A stretch of DNA of 64,000 nucleotides from Rosa chinensis (Eukaryota > Streptophyta > Magnoliopsida > Rosales > Rosaceae), in contig NC_037090.1 in NCBI RefSeq assembly GCF_002994745.2, positions 3,472,001 through 3,536,000 on the forward strand, in the 5' to 3' direction. A model generated the notes under the pieces. That model did no database searches and had not been told where the DNA came from. It was given only the letters and a program-made list of their open reading frames with translations. The position numbers were made by a program, and so were the translations under genes. This document shows, one piece after another, positions 33,328 to 44,828 of the stretch. Position 1 is the first letter of the stretch. Each line of letters opens with the position of its first letter.

Positions 33328-36300
33328 ATGGAGAAGATAGCATCCGATTTGAAAGTATCGGAGTTGAAGCAGAGGAGTCTAGGCAAGGCGTACGAGACCT
33401 TGCATTCCCAAGCGTCTTCCATACTCGTTCTCAGCATTCAATGGAAGGACCTCCAGGAACACTTCGATTCGACCCGGAATGCTATCCGGACTCGTTTCGA
33501 AGAGCTTCAGGAACGAGAGAAGCAGTTGGAAGCCAAGGAGTCAAACTTGAAGTCGGAGATGGAATCCAAGAAGGACGAGTTGTTTGGAGTTGAGAAGCTG
33601 ATTGATGAGAAAGTACAGGAGGTTATAGACATAAAGAGATCGATTCAAAAGCACAGTGAGGAGATTGAACGTGAAGAGAAGAGAGTCTTGCAAATACGGA
33701 AATTGGTTATAGACAAGGAGAGGGAGTGTAGATTGATCCAAAGACGGATTCAAGAGAGTGGGAAGAAACTGAGTTGGGTTGAGAGAAGAACTGAAGAGAA
33801 ATTGAATGAGGTTGAGTGTAAGGAGAAGGAGCTGAACAAGTACCGTGAGGATGCTAAGTTGAAAGTGGAGCAGCTAAGTGTGATTGATGGGGCAATTGTG
33901 GAGCGTAACGAAATCATCGAGTCAAAAGAGGAGAAATTGAGTTGGATTGAGAAGAGTATTGAAGAGAAGTCCAAGTTGGCCAACTCTAAGGAGGAGGAAG
34001 TGAGAGCGATACAACGGTCGTTGAATGTATACCGTGAGAGTATTAAGTCAAAAGAGAGTGACTTAGATGCGATTCTTGAGTCGATTGAAGGGGAGAAGAA
34101 AGAATTTGATGTGAAAGAAGAGCAAATTAAAACGTTGCAGAGATTGATTGAGGGATGTGAGAAAGAGCTCAAATTGAAAGAGGAGACATTGAAGGAGGAA
34201 ACACTGAAAGTGAAAGAATACAGTTTGCGAAATAGACAAATGGAGGAGTGGTCCTGCAGGCTTGAACTTAAAGAGAGGGAAGTTGAATTGAAAGAGAAAC
34301 GATTAGAGTCAAAAATGGAGGAATTTAAAAAATGGGTTGAAGAACGAGGAAAGGATTTGAATTCACTCTCCTCGGAACTGAAAGTTAAAGAGTGTCAACT
34401 TGAACAGGCGGCCAAAGAGCTTGAGTTGACTAAGAAACAATGTGGTGTTGTTGCTCAAGTGAAGATTGGGCCATTGGAAAAGACTCCAGAGAACGATGCC
34501 ATTGTTTCTTCATCTGCAAGTGATCAATCCAACATCAATATTACCGACGGTAGAAGTTTGCAGTTGTTCATGTATGAGCATATGAAGAGAAATGATTCAA
34601 TAAGCAACAAGATCTCATCCTTTCTCCAACAAAAGGCATCAGAACCAGCAAAATTGGTTTTGGATGCAATGCAAGGGTTTTACACTTCAAATTTGACTGT
34701 CGAGAACGAGTTTGATTTGGTGCTTATTAGAAGGACATGCATTCTTTTGTTGGAAGAATTAAAGAGAGTCTCACCCCAAACTAATCCAGAGGTCAGAGAA
34801 GAAGCAATGAAGTTGGCCACTGATTGGAAGGCTAAGATGAAAGTGGGGAGTGAGAACTGGTTGGAGATTTTGGGTTTTTTGCGGCTTGTTACTACTTATG
34901 GATTGACCTCTGCTTATAATGAGAAGGAGCTTCACAGTCTTCTTGATATAGTTGCTCAGCATGAACAAGCAACAGAATTATCACGGGCCCTTGCTACCAC
35001 AGATAAGGCACATGGTAAGCTCTTTATATCTGATTTATCTTTTGTGTAGGGGAGTGAAATCCCTATTTTACAATCCACACTCCATGCTTCTCTTTTTAGC
35101 AACTTAAATTTTGTATCTTAGTATATGATCTTTGAAAAAAAAAAAATTGTTTAGGGGTTATTTCTGATTGTTCTTACTCTTTTTAGGTCAGTAAATAGAA
35201 GTCTATATCAGCAGCAATATGCTTTCGACATGTTATGGAATGAGTTAATGATTAAAGGAAAAAATCACTTTACATGATATTGAAGTAAATTTCATTGTAC
35301 AATATTATCCTGAACATGCATGTTATAGGCTTTAGAATGCTTCTTTGCCTTTTATAGAATTGTAACATTCTATAAACATTGACCCTCTTTAGTTCTTAAT
35401 TGGTTAAGTGTTGTCCAACCTTTCCCTTCTTAGGCCAAGTTTGGATCTCAACAGACAATTTCAGAAATTGTCAATCCTATTGCAATTCCCTGATCAGGAT
35501 TCAGGAGGGCTAAGTCTTTGTTTTGCATTCTCTGTGCTTCACTTTCCCATAATAATTACTTTCTCTGTTCTGATTCTACATTACTAAATGCTTATTGTAG
35601 AAGATTTTCCATAACTCCACATTATCTTTGAAATTCCATTAACAACCTTTTGTTCTTCTGCTCCATCTCTAGTTTATTATAGTACTGATGCCTTTGATGT
35701 GGAGTAAAGGGTGATCCAATGCTTATGGTAGGGTAACATTGGGTACATTCCGTATTGGATATGCCTTATGATTTTGGGTTTCAGAGCAGCACTAGAGAAT
35801 AGTTAATAACTAAGAAGATTTCGCAAGCTATGATTTTAGACGACAGAATGACAGATATCAGAATTGTTTACTCTTTAGACCTCATTGATATTCTCTGCAT
35901 GATGATTCCATATTTCCACCATTTTTGTAACTACGTTGTTTAAGGCTTTTCACTAATAGCATGTTTTGTTTTATGTTTTCCTCTCAGTTATCTCCTAAGA
36001 ATCTAAGTTGACATATGTTCACCCACATATACTCTGCATCTGATACCATGTCATCCTAGATCTTGGTACTTGTAATTTACCAGGTAGTACTAATAGTTAT
36101 GTTCATCCCGCCCCACAACTCACCACTTGACTGAAAGCATTAGTAGCACTGCTGTAAATTTCATTGATATCCTAAATCACTGACTTTCTTTTTTCGTTCC
36201 ATCTGCGTAGCAAATAGCAACATCTGTTCTCCTATGAAAATTGAAAAAACAAAATCTCCAGTAGCCCAAAATGAAGCAACCATCTCTTCTCCAAATCTTC

Positions 36301-37321
36301 AGCAAGCTGCCACCACTATTGACGCAAGGAACTTGCAGGGGTTTCAAAATGAGCAGTTTCGTGAAGCCTGTGATTCTGCTGATTCTGCTTGGAAAAGTAT
36401 TATTTATGATCTTATTGGAAAGAAGAGACTGATTGCGGCTGTTGGGTTGATTTACACCATGAAGTTATTTGACAAGTTTCCCCCAGTACAAATCTTAAAA
36501 GAATATGTTGATAATGGAAAGAGGTGCTGCAGGAATAGAACCAAGAGAAAGAATTCTCTGGATGAAAAGGTGACTTATATATCTCTTCTTTGGATATTCA
36601 ACAGTGCTTCCTTAATAGTTATATCCAGAAACTCTTAGGAAAATGTACATCTATCAAAACTTGAATTTTCATTTTTTTTTTCTCACAGGATATGATTACA
36701 GACCAGCATATAGCAGATCTACGAGTTGTTATTCAATGTATCAAAGATTACAACCTCGAGTCTGAATGTCCACCTGAAGAAATTGAATCACAAATTGCTG
36801 CGCTTGAAATTGTTAAGGAGCGGAGACGTTTAGCGTTATCTTCTCTTGTTTTGAAGGTTGAACAACAGCAAAAGGTGCTGAAAAATGTTGAAGTACAAGA
36901 ACAACAAGAGCAGAAAGCCTCCAAGGGTGAACAACAAGAACAGCAAAAAGAACAGAGAACCTCTGAGGCTAAACTACAAGAAAAAGTACAGCAGAAAGCC
37001 TCCAATAAGGTTGAAGAACAACAACAGCAACAAGAGAAAAACGCCTCCAAGGTTAAACAGCAAGAACAACAAGAGCAGAAAGCCTTCAAAGTTAAACAAT
37101 TGCAGAAAAAACGGAATAAACGTCCAAACAGCACATTTGCCCCCTGGTTTGATCACCAACAGCAGTGTAAAAATAAATTTCAAAGAACATCTATATTAGC
37201 TGATAGACACCCGGACCACCCTGACTATCCGAATCCAAGTTCATCAACTTGGACACATGAAAGAAATGGATACCGTGACCAGTTTGGTACTGCCGTCAAC
37301 AAGTATGGAAGTTCATGCTAA
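33328..37321 (+). CDS. FRIGIDA-like protein B (FRL5-type)
   Basis: Three exons, 33328-35014, 36211-36569 and 36689-37321, with GT-AG introns and consistent phases, give about 892 residues. I chose ATG 33328 (MEKIASDLKVSE), which aligns with the FRL-A start, over the in-frame ATG at 33295. Residues 1 to about 400 are coiled coil with KSEMESKKDELFG, the MEEWSCRLELKEREVELKEK motif and others. The FRIGIDA region, about 404-735, has [58 protein letters not shown] and, in exons 2-3, LFDKFPPVQILKEYV and YNLESECPPEE. Exon 3 then carries a Gln/Lys-rich repetitive tract at about 737-824, absent from FRL-A and FRL-D. After the stop at 37319 the sequence remains open in another frame with PVQFGTPADG, a word matching the FRL-A tail, so the end of the protein is probably frameshifted. 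Expression is likely affected by the adjacent LTR. Confidence 0.87.
36880..37110 (+). repeat. Gln/Lys-rich coding repeat in FRL-B
   Basis: Imperfect repeats of a unit that encodes roughly QQEQQEQKASKV-type words, about five times, built of CAACAAGAACAG and GAAAGCCTCCAA words. The unit is about 45-60 bp, in frame throughout. Confidence 0.7.
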
Positions 37322-38121
37322 TTATGGACATCCTGTGCAGTTTGGTACTCCTGCCGATGGTAGCGCTATTTATGCATACGGTGGGCAAATCTCGGAATAA
37401 ATCAATCATATCCCCGCCCTCCTGGTCTCACTTGCTAATTAACCGTGAAGTGCTAATGTATAGATGGCACCATACGGTACAGTTTTGTAGGTTGCCTGCA
37501 TTGTTCCCTCTATAATCTATTCTAGATTGGTTTTCCTACTGAAAGTTTCAATTTGAAAAAGAAAAAAAAAACATTCATTATATTACTTTGATGTACAGCA
37601 GAATATTTTAACTCTTTAACATTTTTGGCCGTTTGTACTACGGACATGGAAATTGCAGATGCACGTATTTCTGTATAAGCACTATTATGTTAACGGCAAG
37701 GATGAATATATCATTTTTATTTAAATTTCTGATTTTGAAGCCGGCAAAATCAAATAAGCAAGGATCACCTATAACCCTACAAAATTGTTGAGATACAGTA
37801 TCTTCAAAAATTTCTTAAGCAGCTCCTCCTTTGCCATTGGCAACTCCTGTTAATTACACCACTTGGTTAGGGTTGCTGGACCTTAAGCTATCATGTTTAA
37901 GTTTAATCATTCTTTTTGGATATTGGTTTTTTTTTTGGATAAAAGAAAAGTTTTTACTTTTGGTCCCACCTAGATGTTAAACAATTAAGATTTAGAGCGA
38001 AAATTTTTACTGAAATAATGATAATAGAATTAATGTTAATTACAGGGTCACTTATCCTTAAATATTTAATTTTAAGAGTTGAGATTTAAAAACTTGAAAT
38101 TCATTTTTGATAGTAGGACAA
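37322..38121. other. FRL-B 3' region and spacer
   Basis: The first 80 bases look like former FRL-B coding sequence out of frame (ends near 37400). The rest is AT-rich with A and T runs near 37555 and 37925. No gene is seen. Confidence 0.5.
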
Positions 38122-38244
38122 CTTTCATTTTGGGGCCGTGACCACTTACCCAATTTTAACCTAAAAATTGCCCACTTGCTCCACTAAGAGTTTTTTGACC
38201 CCATTTATCCAATCTAACTTCTACTGACATAATTACCCTCATTT

Positions 38245-38279
<35 letters not shown>

Positions 38280-38360
38280 CCCTCACTGATTCTCTCTCTC
38301 CCTCTCTCTCCCCCTTCCCCCCCCCAGCCGGACTGCCAGATGTTGAGCCACGACGCCTTC

Positions 38361-38610
38361 AGCACCATCTTCTCCGAGATCGGTGCCGGCAAGCATGTCC
38401 CAGGCGTAATCTTCGCCGAACTCGAGCCCACCGTCAAAGCCCACCATCTTCTTCTCCGAGATCGGTGCCGGCAAGCATATCCCAGGCGTAATCTTCGCCG
38501 ACGTCGAGCCCACACTCAAAGCCCACCATCTTATTCTCCGAGATCGATGCCGGCAAGCATGTCCTAGGCGTAATCTTCGCCGACCTCAAGCCCACCGTCA
38601 AAGCCCATCG
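38361..38610 (+). repeat. 81-82 bp minisatellite, three units
   Basis: Units start CACCATCTTCTCCGAGATCG at about 38361, 38442 and 38524, each continuing GCCGGCAAGCAT, CAGGCGTAATCTTCGCCGA, then GAGCCCACCGTCAAAGCC. The sequence is GC-rich and lies inside the Mutator-like element; open frames across it arise from the repeat. Confidence 0.85.
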
Positions 38611-39059
38611 TCCCAGTCGCTGCTGCTCGTGCTTGAAGCACCCGAAGGCGCTGGTCCCGATGTGGGAATTCGGGTCGGGTTTGTTTGATGGTCTACTGGG
38701 GGGCAGTAGACACATTATTGGCCCCAGTAGACTTTGATACGAGGGACATGGATCACTATAGTGTGGTGTTTTGATAAGTTACATGTTGTTTTCTGTGTAT
38801 TAAAGTCAAATTATCTGTGAATCCTACAAAAAGGTGCATTTTTGGTGGTCTATTGGGAGGCAGTAGAAACATTAGACTTTGTATTGGGGGGCAATAATAT
38901 GATTACTGGGGGGGGCAGTAATATGATTATAAATTGATCAATTGTTCTTGTAGTGTATTCATTTTGGTTTTGGGAGTTCATACAATTCACTGGGCGTCAA
39001 TAATATGATTTTTCGGAGGCAATAATATGATTATTGGGGGGCAGTAATGTGATTACTGG

Positions 39060-39185
39060 GGGGCAATAATAGCCGGATTCTGGAATCCGGTCACCGGTCG
39101 TCGGAATCCGGTCACCGTTCTCCGGAGTCCAGTCACCGTTCGCCGGAGTCCGGTCACCGGTTGCCGGAGTCTGGTCGCCGGAGAC
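39060..39185 (+). repeat. CCGG-rich minisatellite
   Basis: A unit of about 21-22 bp, CCGGAGTCCGGTCACCGGT-like, repeated about five times near the right end of the Mutator-like element. Similar CCGGTG/GTCCGG words recur in the tandem repeat at 49.7-50.4 kb. Confidence 0.65.
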
Positions 39186-39420
39186 TGCGCCGGCCACTAG
39201 TCACCGTAGCACAGCAAGGTGGAAGGTGAGTTCTCCCTCTAAGTGAGAAAGAAGGAGAGGGCAAAAAAGTCTCAAAAAAAAAAGAAAAAGGAATTAATTG
39301 GGTAAAGGGGAAATAATCTCTTAGAGTGTTTTGGGTAAATGGGGTTAAAAAACAGTTGGTGGAGCAAGTGGGCAATTTTTAGCCTAAAATCGGGTAAATG
39401 ATCATTTTCCCTTTCATTTT

Positions 39421-40200
39421 ACCTCCCTAATCTTTATACTCTGAATCACTTGTGCTCTTACACTTTTAATTTCATCATAGGTTACTCTGTACTTACTAAT
39501 TTCAATCAATCTGATGCAATTCTTAGCTTTTTTTTACCAACTATTGTGTAATATATTTTAAAATTCTTGTCACTTGTGCTATAATTTTGCATTCCACGCT
39601 AATAAATCGTCATTCTACAAGGAATTCCAATAGAGTCATATTTTCATTTTACAAAATAATTGATGAAAAAAATTAATAATTGGACAAGATTGAGTAAATT
39701 AGAGAGCACAACTGATTTAAGGCGTAATGGTACAATTGATTAGAAGTGTAATGACACAATAGAGGGTACATGTGATGAAATTAGAATTGTAATGGTACAA
39801 CTGATTTAAGGCGTAAAGGTCAAAGAGGTAAAATAAAATTAGCCTATAGTAATAGGTAAGTGAGTGTGTGTGCAGTCTTCGCCTAGCTAGCTAGCTAGTA
39901 GTCATCGAGTTCGACAATAGGATGAATCCTTTAAAGACCAAGAAAAATAAAAGACGTCAAATCATGATTCAGTAGAAATAGCAATCAACAAAAAAGATTC
40001 CAAAGCCTCAACAGAGGGGGCAAATAAAAGAAAATACAAGGGATGGGTCATTATTTCAAGGTGAATCCTGAGGGGAAAATACAACAAACGTCAACTAGTT
40101 GTAGTAGTCTGGTAAAATTGGGCTCTCCCAATCTTTGACCGTCCAGGTCAATTGCGGCTAAGTAGAAACACTGCAAGTCAACAGTGAAGTTCACTAGCTG
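39421..40200. other. Intergenic, no supported gene
   Basis: AT-rich, with a duplicated block (ACAACTGATTTAAGGCGTAA at about 39709 and 39797) and a CTAG repeat near 39880-39898. No gene is seen. Confidence 0.5.
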
Positions 40201-40207
40201 TTGCTAA

Positions 40208-40603
40208 TTAAGCATACAAGTAATTAGAAAATAGAATTGCGAGCCACAAGACCACATAGATGAAGCAAGAAAAATATTTGAACCACCTAGGAAATGGAAC
40301 TGTAATGGATATGAAAAATGCTGTCACTCCGAAGAAAATACCCAACCGGTCAAGTACTTTAGCCACTCGGGGACAGTTGAATTGAATAAACTTGGCTACA
40401 AAGAAACAAGTAAATGAAAAAATGATGGTAATTGAGAGAAAGTAGAAGGTTACAGGGAGCTGAGTATAAATTTGGGCAGGAAGGAGAGCTATAGCAATGG
40501 CGGATGCCAAGCAAAACACAACAAATATCTCTGCCCAATCCAAGTTTCGGTACTTGGTGGTGGCTGGTTCCGATTGAGGAGCCACTCTTTGCTCTTGGTC
40601 CAA
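40208..40603 (-). CDS. Small four-helix membrane protein 1 (unknown family), start unresolved
   Basis: The frame encodes about 130 residues with four hydrophobic helices: IFVVFCLASAIAIALLPAQI, LPVTFYFLSITIIFSFTCFF, LGIFFGVTAFFISITVPF and FSCFIYVVLWLAILFSNYLY. I do not recognise the family. It is paralogous to the gene at 42.2-42.6 kb, sharing NLDWAEI, the GIFFGV.AFFISITVPFP signature and the C-terminal FIY.V.WL.I.F.NY..A. No ATG lies at the expected position: the frame stays open upstream to about 40690 without a methionine, although it encodes KVQQLLNKV-type residues similar to the paralogue's N-terminus. Either an upstream exon supplies the start or the start codon has been lost. Confidence 0.6.
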   Translation of the reverse strand: MDQEQRVAPQSEPATTKYRNLDWAEIFVVFCLASAIAIALLPAQIYTQLPVTFYFLSITIIFSFTCFFVAKFIQFNCPRVAKVLDRLGIFFGVTAFFISITVPFPRWFKYFSCFIYVVLWLAILFSNYLYA

Positions 40604-40734
40604 GCATCTAACTTTGTTGAGGAGTTGCTGAACTTTTGTGGTAAACTGGTAACCGGAAGGAAAAATGCCTTCAAATCATTTAAGTTGAACTTCATTTTTG
40701 GTATTGAAATGTAAATTACATTGTTTTTGTACAT

Positions 40735-42160
40735 ACTTCTTGTACATAATGAGCTACAACCACACTTGCAGTCATATATATGTGTTTTTTTTTTTTTTGG
40801 GTATACTATCTATCAGGTCGGTGACTCCCAAGTCTCAAATCTTGGAGATCTCCAGAGAACCATATTGTCATTTGTGTCTCATATGCACTGTCTTTTTCTT
40901 TTTTTTTCTCAAAGATAATGATCATATATATTATCCCATCTTATTTGGCTGTCTCTCTTTCTGAGATTAAAAAAATAACTGCATAGTTAAACTTGTAGAA
41001 TGCGGCAGGCCGACTCTAACATATCCCTTTGCAATTTGTAATGTTGCATGTTTTCTGTTTCTTTCTTCTTGTTTCAATGAACTGTACCTTGTAAAAAAAA
41101 AAAAGGCCTCTGTTAAAAAAAAAAAAAACATTAATTCAGATTCTTTCTTCTATTAAAGTCGATCCTTCCGACTTTTTGTTTGGCCAATTCAATCCTTCAG
41201 ACCTTAACCACTAGAATTAAAAGGATTGAAGATTGCCAAAAGGCTAATTAAGAGAATAGTCATCAAAGTAAAAGATGAGGCAAATTAAATTGTTGCCATA
41301 TATCAGTTAAAATATCCTACAAATTACTCACGCGTACGATTAGTTATAGAAAGAAAATTCAGACATGATCTCTCTCGCGTGCAGCTTCTCTTGCAAGAAC
41401 CAACAACATATATAGAATGCATAAATTGAGGTGGTATATATTCTCAAGTTCAACATCCTCGAAAACGGACAAGAAAACAAACTGAGTCAAATGTAAGTTG
41501 CATGAATTTAAAATTGTTCATACCATAGCCAGATATTTCTTCCAGGATCATGCACTCTGAATGAAATTTAGGAAGGGTACTAATGGAATTAGTGCTTAGG
41601 GTAACCTCCAACTAATGGAATTAGTGCTTAGGGTAACCTCCATTCATATCAAAATAAACTGGGCCAAGCAACCTAATCAGCCCAAAGCTAAGTGTAAACA
41701 CCAGAACTATAATTAATTTCTTTGATTCACATGAAGAAAAGCCAAAGGTCCCAGTACTAAAACTAGGATTAGTTAGTGGTCTTATTTGTAGTATTCATAC
41801 TGCTTGTAACTTCTTCCGTATGAATGCAATTATTTGATCAGTACTAAAACTAAGACACGATCTGAATTAGCTTGACTTTGAACTGCAAGTCAACGTACGG
41901 TTGAGTGAATTTTTCTTGCTTACTGAGCATAAATTTGAAATATATATTTATGTACTACTTGAAATACAATCAAACAAGATCTACTACTTGAATGAAGCGT
42001 GCCGTCTATTAAGTAGCCCTATCACAGTAACAGAAAAGACAATATGACTTACGAAACACATGGGAAAGTTGCAGATCGATAGAGTGCTCAATTATGTTGT
42101 AATTGACTAGTTTTACTATGGACCCTGTTGCCAACTCAGTCATTTTTCATGTTTTGGTCA
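40735..42160. other. Intergenic, no supported gene
   Basis: T runs near 40790 and 40895 and A runs near 41095-41128. A perfect tandem duplication of 33 bp (ACTAATGGAATTAGTGCTTA...) lies at about 41579-41644. No gene is seen. Confidence 0.55.
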
Positions 42161-42162
42161 TA

Positions 42163-42633
42163 TTAAGCACAGAAGTAATTACAAAAGAATATCACAAGCC
42201 ATGAGACTGCGTAGATGAAGCATGCTATGCATTTGAACCAGACAGCCGGAAACGGAACTGTGATGGATATGAAGAAGGCACTGACGCCAAAGAAGATGCC
42301 AAATCGCTCGAGCACCTGAGCGACTGGTGGACAGTTTGAATGAACCAACTTGCTTGTGAAGAAACAAGTAAAGGCAAGCAAGATTGAAAGCTCGAGAAAG
42401 TAGAAGATTATAGGAAGTTGGGAGTGAACTTGGACTGATAGGAGAGCTATGTCGATTGCTGATGCCAAGCTAAACACCACAATTATCTTGGCCCAGTCTA
42501 AGTTTTGGGGCCGTGGTACTTGATCGTCGGGCACCACTGCTTCTGGGTCAGCAGGAGTTGGAAGACGATGAAATATTGGGCTAAGTTTCTGGACTAGCTG
42601 GATCAGTTTTGTAATAGCCGCAGCAAGATTCAT
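42163..42633 (-). CDS. Small four-helix membrane protein 2 (unknown family)
   Basis: A single-exon frame of 156 residues with a clear ATG (MNLAAAITKLIQLVQKLSPI). After a 45-residue, proline-containing, probably cytosolic N-terminus come NLDWAKI and four predicted helices: VVFSLASAIDIALLSVQV, IIFYFLELSILLAFTCFF, FGIFFGVSAFFISITVPF and CIACFIYAVSWLVIFFCNYF. No signal peptide, known catalytic motif or named domain is visible. The paired helices and short loops suggest a small integral membrane protein. Relatives lie at 40.2-40.6 and 46.3-46.6 kb, all on the minus strand, so this is a local family. Best-preserved member of the three. Confidence 0.72.
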   Translation of the reverse strand: MNLAAAITKLIQLVQKLSPIFHRLPTPADPEAVVPDDQVPRPQNLDWAKIIVVFSLASAIDIALLSVQVHSQLPIIFYFLELSILLAFTCFFTSKLVHSNCPPVAQVLERFGIFFGVSAFFISITVPFPAVWFKCIACFIYAVSWLVIFFCNYFCA

Positions 42634-42639
42634 TTTGCC

Positions 42640-43395
42640 TATTTAGTGGCAGACTGGCAAAAAGGGATAGAAAGCCAAGAACCAAAAAGGAAGGCAAGTT
42701 AACGTGAAAAAAAGAGTCCTAATGGTCCATAGTAGAATTTTCGTTTATATAGTGAAGAAAGTTCCATCTCCCTGGGTACACTATTTTAATGGCGGCTCAT
42801 TGAGTTTGAATTGTCGGGCAGATAACAACCGCATGCCGCGATTGAGTCGCTGTCTCGGGAATACATCTCTCTCCTCTTTTGCAATTATTTTCTTCCCTAT
42901 TAATTTACCTTTTCCTTCTTCCGACTTTCTTCTCTTCTTATGTGAAAGGATAATATTCATTAATTGTTGAAGGTCCTTGCCGCTCCTTTCTTCTCATATC
43001 TAATCTTCCATGCATGCGAGCCGATCACTGATCAATTTGAAAGTCAAATTGCCAAGAAGATGTAAATAGGTCTCATAGTTATGGAACTAATTAAGTCCTG
43101 ATCAGCCCAAAGGCAAGTATAAACTCAGATTGGCCCAGCGAACTCCAGTTTAGCATCTCAAATATCAAACACCACAACTCTCACTCTCATGTCAGAGACC
43201 AAACACCAGACATTCCCTCAAGTTATTATATACAAAATCATCACAAATTGATTTCTCTGATCCTATAAAACAAAAAATCCAGTCACCAAACATTTTCCTG
43301 ATTGTATTACACCATTTTAGTGATCTGACGGTTCTAGTAAAAAAAACAGAGACTTTTGTGGAGAAAATAATGTTTGGTCTCTCATCGAGGCGAGA
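42640..43395. other. Intergenic, probable promoter side of membrane protein 2
   Basis: The part next to 42640 should hold the minus-strand gene's leader and promoter. Nothing specific is recognisable; the rest is AT-rich up to the GC-rich element. Confidence 0.4.
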
Positions 43396-43828
43396 GGATG
43401 GATGACGGACCGACGTCTGCATTTTTTTTGGGCTGCGGACGCCCTCTTTTGGTCAGAGTGGTTCCAAAGAGGACGTTTGCACTTTCGCTAAAGTGCGGAC
43501 GGCGACGCTGCAGCTCGGATCGGGGAGCGACGGAGCGGCGGGGCTTGCCGGAAGAGGCCAGGGGTAGGGCGGACCGAGGTATGCAGTCGGTGGAGTAGCC
43601 GGCGACGTGGTTGCAGTGCTGCCTAGAAACCTGTAGTTGTAGGTGAGGTTGCTGCCCAGAACCTGCAACTTCGACCTCCTCCGACCTAGATCACTGCCCA
43701 GAACAGTCTGGGATGCCTTCGGCCTCCATCCGCCAAGCCCCGAGCCGCCGTCGGCACCTGGAACTCCGCTGTTGCGTCGCCGTCCGCACTTTAGCGAAGT
43801 GCGGACGTCCGCTTCAGAACCGGCCTCT
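43396..43828. mobile_element. Terminal-inverted-repeat element (MITE-like), copy 2, beside a partial copy
   Basis: A complete copy at 43459-43828 has inverted ends of about 45 bp: GTGGTTCCAAAGAGGACGTT with ACTTTCGCTAAAGTGCGGAC at the left, and the right end, read inverted, GGTTCTGAAGCGGACGTCCG with ACTTCGCTAAAGTGCGGAC. The inner part of each end is itself a palindrome. Just left of it, 43396-43455 matches the right end of the 9.4-kb copy (GACGTCTGCA...GGGCTGCGGACGCC). A TA microsatellite follows at 43829-43851. Confidence 0.75.
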
Positions 43829-43859
43829 ATATATATATATATATATATATAGTTAGTGG

Positions 43860-44820
43860 GTGTTTTCCATTTTGCTTTTGTGAGGGTTTGAATAATTTTT
43901 TGGCTTTGTTGGTCAATGAAATCAAGGAAAAATATTTCAGATTAGGTCTCAAGCATAAAAGCTTGCCAATTTTTAAACAATTGTTTTCGTTGTTTGATTA
44001 AGGGATATTGTTTTCTATAAAGGTTTCGTCTATGAATATTTTTTGCAGATTCAAGATCTTTATCTAATTTTAAATAATTAATTGTAAATGGTCGACTAAG
44101 TGTACTTAATTGAGGATTTATGGGAGGGACGACTTCAAAGTCAGTAGCTGTGAAAGAATGTCTTGATGATTGTCCTAATTCATGAATCCTAAGATGTTGA
44201 CTTGGTCTAGGATTATGAAAGTTGATTCTTACTGTGCCACGTTGTATTGTTCGATACAGTTTAAGTCAGATAAATTATGTTGTATGTTGATAGGTTGATG
44301 TTCAGTGTGAGAGACCATTCAGAAGGCAGATGGACATCTGACCATCTGATTGTGTGTGGAACTCTAATATTAGCATTTTCTTGACTGCTTTGAATTAAAA
44401 GAGTTTAATCTTTTGGGCTTTTACTTATGGCTTGAAAATTCATTTTTGTACCAGTGACTTTATAGTGGATTCTATAAATTAAGGCTAATGGTTGGGTTCC
44501 TTTGAGGACATTGTAACCTGAAGTTTTAATATTTAATTAAGGTTAAAGATTTTAAGATGTGAGGATCACTAAGACTAATTGTAAAATCTGGATAACAATC
44601 AAAATGGATTGGGCCATTGAATAAGCTTGACTCAATGATTCCTAGGGTACTGTCATTGAAGTCAGTGAATCTTGCATCTCTGAGGCATAGAAGTATAGAG
44701 GCATTTAGACCTTTTCGGGTTAATGGCTTAACGCCAATTTGGACTAAACCTATATGTAAAAAATTGTGACCATCTTTTTGTGTTTTTTGATTGACTCAGG
44801 GCTAAATAATTGACATATAT
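43860..44820. other. Unassigned sequence
   Basis: Moderately AT-rich and without open frames of note. The tone resembles decayed plant repeat sequence, but I cannot assign a family. Confidence 0.4.
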
Positions 44821-44828
44821 ATATATAT

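Larger units (their letters stand above)
38132..39410. mobile_element. Non-autonomous Mutator-like element (MULE)
   Basis: A 10-bp direct repeat, CTTTCATTTT, at 38122-38131 and 39411-39420 flanks a 1279-bp element with long inverted termini of about 75 bp. The left end carries GACCACTTACCCAATTTTAA, CTAAAAATTGCCCACTTGCT and TTTTTTGACCCCATTTATCC; the right end, read inverted, has GATCATTTACCCGATTTTAG, the same CTAAAAATTGCCCACTTGCT, and TTTTTTAACCCCATTTACCC. Target duplications of 9-10 bp and long termini are Mutator hallmarks. No transposase is present. The interior holds a minisatellite and a GGGGGGCAGTAATATGATTA repeat (38870-39070). Confidence 0.9.

Noticed and set aside
38156..38715. Arg/Pro-rich frames on both strands
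   Set aside because: They follow an 81-bp minisatellite inside a Mutator-like element and have no independent support.
40600..40603. A TTG codon as the start of membrane protein 1
   Set aside because: Nuclear plant genes rarely start at TTG and the similarity to the paralogue extends further upstream.
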